Positions 1 through 6,823 of a stretch of DNA of 41,793 nt are shown here, piece by piece. Under the pieces are notes generated by a model that was not told where the DNA came from, made no database searches, and saw only the letters and a program-made list of their open reading frames with translations. The position numbers were made by a program, and so were the translations under genes. The DNA comes from Acidobacteriaceae bacterium. Lineage in GTDB: Bacteria > Acidobacteriota > Terriglobia > Terriglobales > Acidobacteriaceae. Where the stretch lies: contig JANXUR010000005.1 of the NCBI GenBank assembly GCA_025356095.1, positions 1 through 41,793 of the forward strand, read 5' to 3'. Every line of letters starts with the position of its first letter. Positions within the stretch are counted from its first letter, which is position 1.

Positions 1-46
1 CAAAAGTGGCGCGACGGCTAGCCAAAGCGCCGGGTGCGAACGTGAG

Positions 47-1606
47 ATGCGCTGGGGAACGCAGTGCGGCAGGCCGATTCACCGGACGGATAGTTCTGTG
101 GACCCCGCGCCGGCTTGCCTGATGCATTCGCGTGACCCAAAGAAGTTAGAGCATGGAAGCCCGCTTTTCGCGGAATTTTTTGCAGAGGTGAATCGCATTC
201 TCCGCGATGCCGACAAGCTGCACAAAGACGCGGGCAGCCCGAGTCCGCCCCAGGTCTGGGCTGATTTTTCGGGGTTTGTGTTCCCGCAAATCTCGTGGTT
301 TGAAAGAAAAGTTCCGACGAACTGCGACTTTCGCTTTGCGACCTTTAGCGAGGCCGCCGACTTCCGTAAAGCGACCTTTAGCGGGGCCGCCAACTTCCGT
401 GGAGCGACCTTCAGCGAGGCCGCCGACTTCCGTGGAGCGACCTTCAGCGCGGCCGCCGACTTCGGCGCTACGACCTTCAGCGACGCCGCCAAGTTCCGTG
501 GAGCGAAATTCACCGGGGCCGCCAGCTTCCGTGGAGCGAAATTCAGCGGGGCCGCCGACTTTAGCTTTGCGACCTTCATCGGGGCCGCAGCCTTTGATTC
601 TGCCAAGTTTCACAAAACAGCCGTCTTCCACTCCGCCACCTTCCACCAGGCCGCGCGGTTTGTGCGAACCAAGTTTCGCACCGACGCCACGCTGGAGGCG
701 GGGCCCTACTTCCATTGGACGCAGTTTGAAAAGCCCGAAAAGGCGCTATTCAGCGAAGTGGACCTTGGTCGGGCGCTGTTTTACCGAGCCGAAGTCGCCA
801 AGCTGCGCTTCCATAACGTGACCTGGCGACAGCATGGCAGTGATAGTGGCGGGAGCAAGCGCACCCGCGTACACCTGTTTGAGGAAGATGTTGACATTCA
901 GCAGCACTACGAGGAGGGCGACCTCGCGGAAGATGCTACCGAAGGTCTGCGGCAGGACAGCGGCGACGCCAGCGAGCGCAATTATCGCGTGATCGCGGAT
1001 TTGTACCAACAGCTGAAAAAGAACTACGAGGAGCGCCGGGACTATGCGACCGCGGGCGACTTCCATTACGGCGAGATGGAGATGCGGCGGCTGGACAGCC
1101 CCCACAAGAAAGGGCTATGGTGCTGGCTCGACCGAAACGCCGGGCCTACGGCCCTCTACAAGTACGCCAGTTCGTACGGTGAGAGTTTCGCCAAGCCCGC
1201 ACTGTGGCTGGGCGCGATCCTGCTGGCGTTCGCGGTGCTGTATACCCTCACCGGAATGATCTATGACGCGGAGAAGGACCGTGGCGCACAGGTGCAGTCC
1301 ATGGCGCAGAGGGTGTCCGCGGCGCCGGGCGTGCCGCCGGTGGCTTCTCGCAGAGTGGTGGAGGTGTCGTGGCGGAATCCGGCAGTCTTTCCGCCGCAGA
1401 ATACGCCAGCCGCTTACGGTTGGGCGAGATTAGTGCTTTTTGGACACGGGCTGATGACCGCCCTCTACGTCGCAGCATTTCAGAAGGACCTCGTCTTCGA
1501 GCCGAGTTACCCACTGGGGCGGATCGTGGCGCTCGTGGAACTGGCTCTGACCTCCACGTTCATCGCCCTGTTTCTGCTGGCGGTGCGGCGCAGGTTCCAG
1601 CGCTAG
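47..1606 (+). CDS. Pentapeptide-repeat membrane protein with channel-like C-terminus
   Basis: Residues 94-210 are about ten copies of an F-x-x-A-x-F-x-x-A-A-x unit, a beta-helix of the pentapeptide-repeat class (period 11 rather than 10, from alternating 5- and 6-residue steps). A charged helical stretch (about 310-350) follows, then three hydrophobic segments near 383-404, 458-478 and 490-513, ending in the basic tail RRRF. The last two segments are arranged like the two helices of a small ion channel, but no TxGYGD-type filter is visible, so channel function is only inference. This architecture (repeats, YxxLKxxYE region, YGES motif, membrane tail) recurs in bacteria and has no settled function. 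The frame is open to the left edge of the window, so the gene may begin upstream; Met at 122 is an alternative start. Neither start has a clear ribosome binding site. Confidence 0.8.
   Translation: MRWGTQCGRPIHRTDSSVDPAPACLMHSRDPKKLEHGSPLFAEFFAEVNRILRDADKLHKDAGSPSPPQVWADFSGFVFPQISWFERKVPTNCDFRFATFSEAADFRKATFSGAANFRGATFSEAADFRGATFSAAADFGATTFSDAAKFRGAKFTGAASFRGAKFSGAADFSFATFIGAAAFDSAKFHKTAVFHSATFHQAARFVRTKFRTDATLEAGPYFHWTQFEKPEKALFSEVDLGRALFYRAEVAKLRFHNVTWRQHGSDSGGSKRTRVHLFEEDVDIQQHYEEGDLAEDATEGLRQDSGDASERNYRVIADLYQQLKKNYEERRDYATAGDFHYGEMEMRRLDSPHKKGLWCWLDRNAGPTALYKYASSYGESFAKPALWLGAILLAFAVLYTLTGMIYDAEKDRGAQVQSMAQRVSAAPGVPPVASRRVVEVSWRNPAVFPPQNTPAAYGWARLVLFGHGLMTALYVAAFQKDLVFEPSYPLGRIVALVELALTSTFIALFLLAVRRRFQR
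328..560 (+). repeat. 33-bp tandem repeat inside the pentapeptide gene
   Basis: Near-identical 33-bp units, each encoding one 11-residue repeat, lie head to tail. Because the unit length is a multiple of three and the units are so alike, several antisense frames stay open across it; those are by-products, not genes. The high DNA identity between units suggests recent expansion or homogenisation. Confidence 0.85.
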
Positions 1607-1621
1607 CGGTCGATTACCCCA

Positions 1622-1678
1622 GCGGCTGAAGCCGCAGTCTGTGATGGGCCGGCGGAAACGCGGGGCTGGAAGCCCCGC
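1622..1678. repeat. REP-like double hairpin between convergent genes
   Basis: There are two inverted repeats: GCGGCT/AGCCGC with a 2-base centre (1622-1635), and GCGGGGCT/AGCCCCGC with a 3-base loop (1660-1678). They share the form 'GGCTgnAGCC', as in the dispersed palindromic units of bacterial BIME elements. They lie between the ends of two convergent genes and could also stop transcription from both sides, though no T-tract follows. Confidence 0.6.
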
Positions 1679-1743
1679 TCTACCGCAGCTGCCTTGGGCG
1701 AAGGGCGGTCGAGCCTATGTCGAGGCACGGGGCGCAAAAACGA

Positions 1744-2187
1744 TTACACGAACGGGTCTACCACTTCCACCCCAAAGTAAACCTGCCCCGCGTTCAGGTC
1801 TTCGGAATAGATGCGGGTGCATCCTGCGCGCTCAGCTGCGGCGACGATCATGCCGTCGTAGAAGTGGATGCCGTAGTCCATGTGCGCGTTAATCGCGCGG
1901 CGCACCAGAGCGAGATCGGGCGCCACCACGAGCAGCGCCGACAGCACAATAAGGGATGCAGAGAGATCTGAAGGCGAGGCTGGCGGCTTAAATTTGTGCA
2001 GGCGAGTTGAAGCGAACTCAGCCAACACTTGGGCCGAGATGCTCCATCCGAGCGACGCACCTTGCCGAACGAGATTCCTGGCGATGAGCTGTTTACGAGC
2101 GTCTGCGTAGTCGTATGCGTAGAGCAGAATGTTGGTGTCGAGAAACACCTGACCACTCAAGTTGGCTTCTGCGCCACTCGGACTCAC
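1744..2187 (-). CDS. PIN-domain toxin, VapC-like
   Basis: A 147-residue PIN-domain protein, expected to be a Mg-dependent ribonuclease that cleaves RNA when freed from its antitoxin. The acidic site is visible: D17 in LDTN, E57 in VLAEF, D111 in YDGMI, and D130 in YSEDLN. Length and motif spacing fit VapC toxins. Its ATG overlaps the stop codon of the upstream gene by four bases (ATGA), so the two are translationally coupled. Substrate cannot be read from the sequence; VapC toxins usually cut initiator tRNA or the rRNA sarcin-ricin loop. Confidence 0.88.
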   Translation of the reverse strand: MSPSGAEANLSGQVFLDTNILLYAYDYADARKQLIARNLVRQGASLGWSISAQVLAEFASTRLHKFKPPASPSDLSASLIVLSALLVVAPDLALVRRAINAHMDYGIHFYDGMIVAAAERAGCTRIYSEDLNAGQVYFGVEVVDPFV

Positions 2188-2435
2188 TTCTGCGACCGGT
2201 CATAAAGGTCGGCGCGTCTCCAAGTGTGTGGGCCACCGTAGAACTTATGTTCCTCGAAGCTGCGCTCCAGTGCTTCCAACTGCTGGCGCTTGCGCTCGGC
2301 TGCTTCCGTGCCCGCGCTGGCAGCGATCTGGTTCAGGCACTCGCGCAGCATGCCCGCCAGGGTGGTGTCACGGTCTATGGCGATCTTGCGCACCGTCTTT
2401 ACGACGTCGTCATCTGCGGCAAAAGTGATGTTCAT
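2184..2435 (-). CDS. Ribbon-helix-helix-type antitoxin partner of the PIN toxin
   Basis: An 83-residue protein. Its first ~38 residues (MNITFAADDDVVKTVRK then a helix around TTLAGMLRECL) have the strand-helix-helix layout of small RHH DNA-binding proteins, as in the DUF6364 or VapB groups. The charged C-terminal half (ERKRQQLEALERSFEEHKF) is the expected toxin-binding tail. It should neutralise the downstream PIN protein and repress the shared promoter. No Shine-Dalgarno sequence lies before the ATG; a -10 hexamer ends six bases upstream, so the transcript is probably leaderless. The RHH assignment rests on pattern and context. Confidence 0.75.
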   Translation of the reverse strand: MNITFAADDDVVKTVRKIAIDRDTTLAGMLRECLNQIAASAGTEAAERKRQQLEALERSFEEHKFYGGPHTWRRADLYDRSQK

Positions 2436-2441
2436 TCGCCT

Positions 2442-2470
2442 AAGGTACAGAAATAAGGCTACAAGGTCAA
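2442..2470 (-). promoter_or_regulatory. Promoter of the toxin-antitoxin operon
   Basis: Reading the minus strand, TTGACC (-35, 5/6 to consensus), exactly 17 bases, TACCTT (-10), six bases (AGGCGA), then the antitoxin ATG. With the usual distance from -10 to the start point, transcription would begin at or next to the A of the ATG. Confidence 0.6.
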
Positions 2471-2472
2471 GA

Positions 2473-2497
2473 CTTATTAAGGCGTAACCTTAATAAG
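2473..2497. promoter_or_regulatory. Perfect inverted repeat, candidate antitoxin operator
   Basis: CTTATTAAGG and CCTTAATAAG flank a 5-base centre. The repeat sits two bases upstream of the -35 box of the toxin-antitoxin promoter, where an autorepressing antitoxin would bind. Further TAAGG-type half-sites lie nearby on both strands (around 2440, 2453 and 2503). Binding is inference. Confidence 0.55.
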
Positions 2498-2834
2498 GGT
2501 AAACCTTAGACCACGTTTCACCGGCGCGTTGACCGGCACGGTTACTGCTACCACCGGCGCGACCACGTTAACCACGTTGAAGAGCTTCCGGGTGTCCCCG
2601 ACGATCACCACATTCACGCCGAGCAGCGGCCCGGTTGGCACGGTAGTCACCATCAACGGCACTGGCCTGACGCAAACGACGGCAGTGACGTTCAATGGTA
2701 CGGCTGCCACGTTTGCTGTGGTCAGCGACTCGCAGATCACGGCCACCGTACCCACGGGAGCTACCACGGGCAAGGTGAAGGTCACAACCAGTGGCGGCAG
2801 CGTAAGTACGACCACTAACTTCACTGTGATGTAG
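2481..2834 (+). pseudogene. 3' remnant of an IPT/TIG-domain gene
   Basis: From residue ~26 the reading frame is one complete IPT/TIG (immunoglobulin-like) domain: P-x-I-x-x-F-x-P-x-S-G-P-V-G-T, then INGTGL, VTFNG, and I-T-A-T-V-P. Such domains normally end large secreted proteins. Here the frame closes upstream at a TAA (2478-2480), with no ATG, no ribosome binding site and no signal peptide; only a TTG at 2529 could start it. A strong terminator follows directly, as expected for a genuine gene 3' end. I read it as what is left after the 5' part was deleted, possibly at the inverted repeat at 2473-2497. A short expressed protein is less likely. Confidence 0.65.
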
Positions 2835-2857
2835 GGGCCGCAGATTTGCTGCAATGG

Positions 2858-2886
2858 AATGCCCGGGCGGCAGTGGCCCGGGCATT
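2858..2886. terminator. Bidirectional terminator hairpin
   Basis: A perfect 11-bp stem, AATGCCCGGGC / GCCCGGGCATT, with a 7-base loop lies between two convergent reading frames. It has T-rich flank (TTTGCT) on the plus side and an A/T edge on both sides. It serves the GH13 gene (minus) and the IPT remnant (plus). Confidence 0.75.
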
Positions 2887-2929
2887 TGCTGGTTTACCGC
2901 TGGTTTCCCGGCATTCACTCGCGCGATAG

Positions 2930-5062
2930 CTAGTATTGCCAGTTCACTGTCACCGATCCGGTCCCGCTCGCAGGCACAGTATAGGTGTGGTTGGCGCCGT
3001 TCTCCCAAGTGACGGTTCCGTTGGCGGCGATCTTGACGAACTTGAACTGAATGGCGGTACCCGCAGGCATAGCGGCATTCAGGAACCAGTTTGGGTAATT
3101 AGGCGTGAGCATCGGGCCGACCGCGCCATCGAACGTCGTTGTCCAATTGCCGAGTTCCACGGTATTCCCGGTAAGAAAGATGAAATCGCCAACGTTGGTG
3201 GGCGAGGCATTGTTGACGGTAAAGGTGACTGGAATCAGCTTGGCGGTGAGCACTGTGAACTGAATCGCGTTGGCCGCCGTGCCGGAGCTGTTTTTAAGTA
3301 CAACGCTGTAGACGCCATTGCCGACTGCCGGCACCGTGAAGGTAACGCTGGTGGCTGACCAGGTTGTGATCGCAGCGGGTGTGGTGCCGAAAAGTACGCT
3401 GCCGGTCGCAGTCCCAAAGCCCTTTCCAGCGATGGTGACGGTGACGCCTGCCTGCGCCACGGTCGGGCCAATTGAGCCAACTTCGGGTGCAGCGACCGAG
3501 CCTATTACCTGCCACACCGCCACTGCATGAGCCCCGAGAGTAAAGCTGGTGACCGGATTGTTGCCCCCGCTCCCCGTGCTTACCGAGATGCCTGATCCGC
3601 CCAACAGCCCAGTCAGATAGTCCGTATAACTTCCGGCTGGCAAAGCGGTGTTCAGGCCGGTGATGTTGTAGGAGGTAGTGTCGTTCTTGTTGATCGCCAC
3701 CAGCACAACTTCGTTGAAGAATTTGCGCTCGTAGATGTAGACGTCGCTGTTGATCCAGCGCTGTTGCGAAGTGCCGTAGGCGAGCGAATTGTTGCTTTGG
3801 CGTAGCCCAGCCAGCTTACTGATCAGCTTGTAGCCCGTGGTCGTGGTGTCGTAGGTGCTCATCCAAGGGCGGTTGTAGGGGTCGCCGCCGCCGCCCGTGT
3901 CGTTGTGCAGCAACTGCTCGTCGCCGTAGTAAATCACGGGAATGCCGCGTGAGGTCAACTCGAAGGCTAGTGCCTCGTTGAGCCGATTGCTGTTGTTGTA
4001 AAGGCTCAGGAGCCGCGGCGTGTCATGGTTGTCCACAAAGGTCACCAAGTCATTCTGCCAGGTAAAGTTCGAGCCTTCGGTAGCCAGCGTAGTGTCAATC
4101 TCACTAAAGGAGTTGCCATAGGCAAACACATCGCGCATAGCGGTAAACAGCGGAAAATCGAGCAATGCCATGCCGCTGTGGTTCGCGAATTTATACGAGT
4201 CGTGATAGAGGCTGTCTCCAGTGCTGCCTTGCAGCCACTCGCCAAAGATAAAGCTGGGCGCATTGGCATAGACTGAGTTGGCCATGCTGTACTGCCAGTT
4301 CCACGTGGTGTGCTTCACTGCGTCCACCCGGAAGCCATCCACGCCGTGCGCCTGCATTTGGGTCATCGCAGCTTTAAGATAGGCGTCCACGGTGGCGTTT
4401 TCCTGGTTCAAGTCGGCGAGGCTGAACAGCGTGTAGTACTGAAGTTGGTAGCGGTCGTTGTAGTCGGCGATCTCCGGATTGTGGTGAAAAATGCCGTTAG
4501 GGTCATTGTTGTAGGCGGCTAGAAATGTTCCATTGTCATAGAGCGAACCGAATTCCCCGGCTGCATTCGGATTGCTGTGGTTCGGCGCAAAATCCACAAT
4601 CACTTTAATGTGGTTGGTGTGGGCAGCGGCCGTCAGGCTGTCGAAGGCGGTCCAGTTGTTCGCAGCGGCACCAAAGTGCTCTTCTATGCGCTTGAAGTCC
4701 CGCGCGCCGTATCCGTGATAGGACGCAGTGGGATTGCCGCCGCTATCTGGAATATTCAGGTTCAGGTTGTCCACGGGGGGCGATATCCAAATCGCGGTTA
4801 CCCCCATGCCTGCTAGATAAGACATTTTCTGCTGGATCCCGGCGAGGTCGCCACCCCAATAGAGATGCCAGTTGGTTTTGGTCGCATCATAGAGTCCGGA
4901 ACTCTGCGCCGGATTGTCATTGGTGCCATCGCCGTTGTTAAAGCGATCTGTGATGATCTGGTAGATGACCTGCTTCTTGAAGTCCTGCGCCTGGCTCACT
5001 GCGCTCAGCAGTGCAAGGGTCAGCCCCAACGCAATCCATAGGTACTTTCGGTTCTGGCTCAT
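2930..5062 (-). CDS. Secreted GH13 cyclodextrin glucanotransferase / maltogenic-amylase type enzyme
   Basis: 710 residues: signal peptide (1-25, cleaved after SQAQ), GH13 barrel with domain B (about 30-420), domain C (to about 520), an IPT/TIG domain D (526-603) and a C-terminal CBM20 starch-binding domain (608-710, with LTGN, ELGNW and TWENG). This A-B-C-D-E order is that of cyclodextrin glucanotransferases and maltogenic amylases. Catalytic residues are D247 (FRVDAVKH), E275 (FGEW) and D347 (FVDNHD). F213, just before SLADLN, falls where CGTases carry the aromatic Tyr/Phe that steers cyclisation. The enzyme should act on starch or glycogen outside the cell. The ATG has a good GGGAG site seven bases upstream. 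A LacI-family-type operator candidate lies at 5111-5124. Whether it mainly cyclises or hydrolyses cannot be decided from sequence. Confidence 0.88.
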   Translation of the reverse strand: MSQNRKYLWIALGLTLALLSAVSQAQDFKKQVIYQIITDRFNNGDGTNDNPAQSSGLYDATKTNWHLYWGGDLAGIQQKMSYLAGMGVTAIWISPPVDNLNLNIPDSGGNPTASYHGYGARDFKRIEEHFGAAANNWTAFDSLTAAAHTNHIKVIVDFAPNHSNPNAAGEFGSLYDNGTFLAAYNNDPNGIFHHNPEIADYNDRYQLQYYTLFSLADLNQENATVDAYLKAAMTQMQAHGVDGFRVDAVKHTTWNWQYSMANSVYANAPSFIFGEWLQGSTGDSLYHDSYKFANHSGMALLDFPLFTAMRDVFAYGNSFSEIDTTLATEGSNFTWQNDLVTFVDNHDTPRLLSLYNNSNRLNEALAFELTSRGIPVIYYGDEQLLHNDTGGGGDPYNRPWMSTYDTTTTGYKLISKLAGLRQSNNSLAYGTSQQRWINSDVYIYERKFFNEVVLVAINKNDTTSYNITGLNTALPAGSYTDYLTGLLGGSGISVSTGSGGNNPVTSFTLGAHAVAVWQVIGSVAAPEVGSIGPTVAQAGVTVTIAGKGFGTATGSVLFGTTPAAITTWSATSVTFTVPAVGNGVYSVVLKNSSGTAANAIQFTVLTAKLIPVTFTVNNASPTNVGDFIFLTGNTVELGNWTTTFDGAVGPMLTPNYPNWFLNAAMPAGTAIQFKFVKIAANGTVTWENGANHTYTVPASGTGSVTVNWQY

Positions 5063-5110
5063 GGTTTTCTCCCGTCACGCAAGCGCCCGAAATGCGCACA
5101 CAATGACCGT

Positions 5111-5124
5111 TGCCAACGTTAACA
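5111..5124. promoter_or_regulatory. LacI/GalR-family (cre-like) operator candidate
   Basis: TGCCAACGTTAACA matches the cre-type consensus TGNAANCGNWNNCW at all fixed positions but one (C for A at position 4), with a central AACGTT palindrome. It lies about 50 bases upstream of the GH13 start. Maltose/starch genes in many bacteria are controlled by LacI-family proteins. No regulator gene is in this window. Confidence 0.35.
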
Positions 5125-5390
5125 CAGCGGTTTAGCAGGTCTCAGGAAAATCGCAGTCGTGTTCCAGAAACCGAATGGAGCCTGAGCGCCCCCACCCGCA
5201 ACGCCACGAAAATCAGCGGATTTGCTAGAATAAAGGTCAGGCGGATATGTTTCGACCCACCCCGTTTTCTGCACGTTGCGTGTTTCTGCGTGTTTTCTGC
5301 GGTTGACCGAACCTTTCCACCCATTCCCCAGAATCCTGCATCGTCCCCACCGGGCGACAGCGTGGACACATGGGATCATCTGCTGAAATT
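5125..5390. other. Divergent intergenic region without a recognised gene
   Basis: Most of the 339-base gap between the GH13 start and the zinc-ribbon start. No supported reading frame, no RNA fold I trust. An AT-rich patch with TAGAAT (around 5225) could hold the zinc-ribbon promoter, but I see no matching -35. Confidence 0.5.
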
Positions 5391-5401
5391 AGGAGCACAT
5401 C

Positions 5402-5581
5402 ATGGCAAAAATCGCTAAGACCGCTGGCCGTAACCGTGAAATGGACACCACCAAGAGCACCGATTGCCCCAAGTGTGGCAAGCCGACTCGCATCGTGAAG
5501 CGCACCAAGGATCGCGAGCGCAATATCCCGGGTGGAGTGTACATCTCTTGCTCGGCGTGCGAATTCTACGAAAAGCTCTAG
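5402..5581 (+). CDS. 59-residue zinc-ribbon protein
   Basis: A short complete gene: ATG, AGGAG ribosome binding site six bases upstream (5391-5395), 59 codons, TAG. The product is basic at both ends of a single zinc ribbon: CPKCGKPTRIVKR, then a 22-residue loop, then C-S-A-C near the end (C22, C25, C50, C53). The fold resembles the C-terminal zinc ribbons of type I topoisomerases and small ribosome- or nucleic-acid-associated proteins; nucleic-acid binding is inferred. It stands alone with its own terminator. Exact function unknown. Confidence 0.82.
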   Translation: MAKIAKTAGRNREMDTTKSTDCPKCGKPTRIVKRTKDRERNIPGGVYISCSACEFYEKL

Positions 5582-5637
5582 GAGCGGTTTTACGTTTCGA
5601 GTTTCAACTTTCAAACTTGAAATTGCACCGTAATGTG

Positions 5638-5674
5638 GCGGGACGTGAATTCATCGCGGCCCGCTTGTTTTTTT
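5638..5674 (+). terminator. Rho-independent terminator after the zinc-ribbon gene
   Basis: GCGGG pairs with CCCGC around a 17-base loop, followed by TTGTTTTTTT. The T-tract is the longest in the neighbourhood and lies about 60 bases past the stop codon. Confidence 0.6.
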
Positions 5675-5812
5675 AACGGGTGCACCGTCAGCGCGCGCCT
5701 TTCGTAAGGCCCCCCTTCCCCCCTAATTACACAACTATTACAGCCGCTTTCCGGTAAGGCTGATAGCGTGAATACAGCGAATTAACTTCTTGCATTCTAG
5801 GACGCATACCTC

Positions 5813-6691
5813 ATGAGTTCAACCGCACCCGCACGTCCGGTCGTGGAACGAGACCGCACCTTTACCCAGCCAGCAAACTGGATCACCATTACCGTGTTTA
5901 TCGCGCTGCACGTGGGCGCGGTGGCTGCCTTTTTCTATTTCTCATGGAGCGCGCTGGCTGTGGCGGTCGCCCTCTGGTTTATCGCTGGCAGTCTGGGCAT
6001 CGGCATGGGCTACCATCGTCTGCTGACCCACCGGGGCTATAAAACGCCCATTTGGATGGAATATTTTCTAACCCTGTGCGGTACGCTGGCTCTGGAAGGT
6101 GGTCCGATTGCCTGGGTTGCGACTCACCGCATCCATCACCAATCCACCGACAAGCCGGGCGACCCGCATTCCCCAATTGATGGCGGCTTCTGGGCCCACA
6201 TGGGCTGGATCATCACTGGCAACTCGGTGCACAGCATGACGACCGAACTGCTGCCTTACGTACCGGACCTACGCAAACATCGCTTCCACCACTGGATGAC
6301 CAAGGGCCATTGGGTGCCGGCAGTTTTCGTCGGCATCGGACTCTATTACTGGGGTGGACTGCCGTTTCTGCTGTGGGGCATCTTTCTGCGCACCGTAGTC
6401 GGCCACCACGCTACTTGGCTGGTGAACTCGGCCACGCACATGTGGGGCACACAGCGCTTTATCACCGGTGACCTTTCGCGGAACAGCATGTGGGTGGCCT
6501 TGCTGACCTTTGGCGAAGGGTGGCACAACAATCACCACGCGGCGCCGCAAGCCGCCCGTCATGGCCTTACTTGGTGGGAAGTTGACATCAACTGGTACGG
6601 CATTTGTGTGCTGCGCGCTCTGGGCTTGGCGAAAGACATCAAGCTGAACAAGCTGGTGCCTGCCAACGAGCAGGAGCGCATGGCCGCATAA
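5813..6691 (+). CDS. Membrane fatty-acid (acyl-CoA type) desaturase
   Basis: 292 residues with the three histidine boxes of the di-iron desaturases: H68-x4-H73 (HRLLTH), H105-x2-HH109 (HRIHH) and H238-x2-HH242 (HNNHH). Hydrophobic pairs at about 24-65 and 168-195 are the membrane spans. The box spacing and short length fit the delta-9, stearoyl-CoA-type group, which puts a double bond into saturated acyl chains and tunes membrane fluidity. An AGGA site lies about ten bases before the ATG. A long hairpin followed by a T-tract lies downstream. Electron donor not visible here. Chain specificity is inference. Confidence 0.92.
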   Translation: MSSTAPARPVVERDRTFTQPANWITITVFIALHVGAVAAFFYFSWSALAVAVALWFIAGSLGIGMGYHRLLTHRGYKTPIWMEYFLTLCGTLALEGGPIAWVATHRIHHQSTDKPGDPHSPIDGGFWAHMGWIITGNSVHSMTTELLPYVPDLRKHRFHHWMTKGHWVPAVFVGIGLYYWGGLPFLLWGIFLRTVVGHHATWLVNSATHMWGTQRFITGDLSRNSMWVALLTFGEGWHNNHHAAPQAARHGLTWWEVDINWYGICVLRALGLAKDIKLNKLVPANEQERMAA

Positions 6692-6719
6692 AGTGGCCTT
6701 GCCCGCGCGCGATAAATTT

Positions 6720-6780
6720 AGCCGCCGGAATGCCGGCATCGGTCACCGACTGATGCAGCGTCCTTCTGGCGGCTTTTCCT
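6720..6780 (+). terminator. Two-tier hairpin with T-tract after the desaturase
   Basis: Outer stem AGCCGCC (6720-6726) / GGCGGCT (6768-6774), enclosing an inner 9-bp stem GCATCGGTC / GACTGATGC (one G-U pair) with a 3-base loop at 6736-6756, then TTTTCCTTTT. It works as a terminator on paper. The inner stem and the two unpaired stretches are more elaborate than a terminator needs, so a structured 3' RNA is possible. Confidence 0.65.
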
Positions 6781-6823
6781 TTTGGCCGCAATTCCCCTAC
6801 CATGAGTGCGTAGTCTAACCGCC

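Noticed and set aside
79-715. Two long minus-strand reading frames opposite the pentapeptide gene
   Set aside because: They are open only because the 33-bp repeat has no stop in those frames; low-complexity products, no start signals.
1744-2187. Toxin-antitoxin pair as part of a larger defence island
   Set aside because: Neighbours are a pentapeptide membrane protein and a starch enzyme; no nuclease, helicase, methylase or integrase is near.
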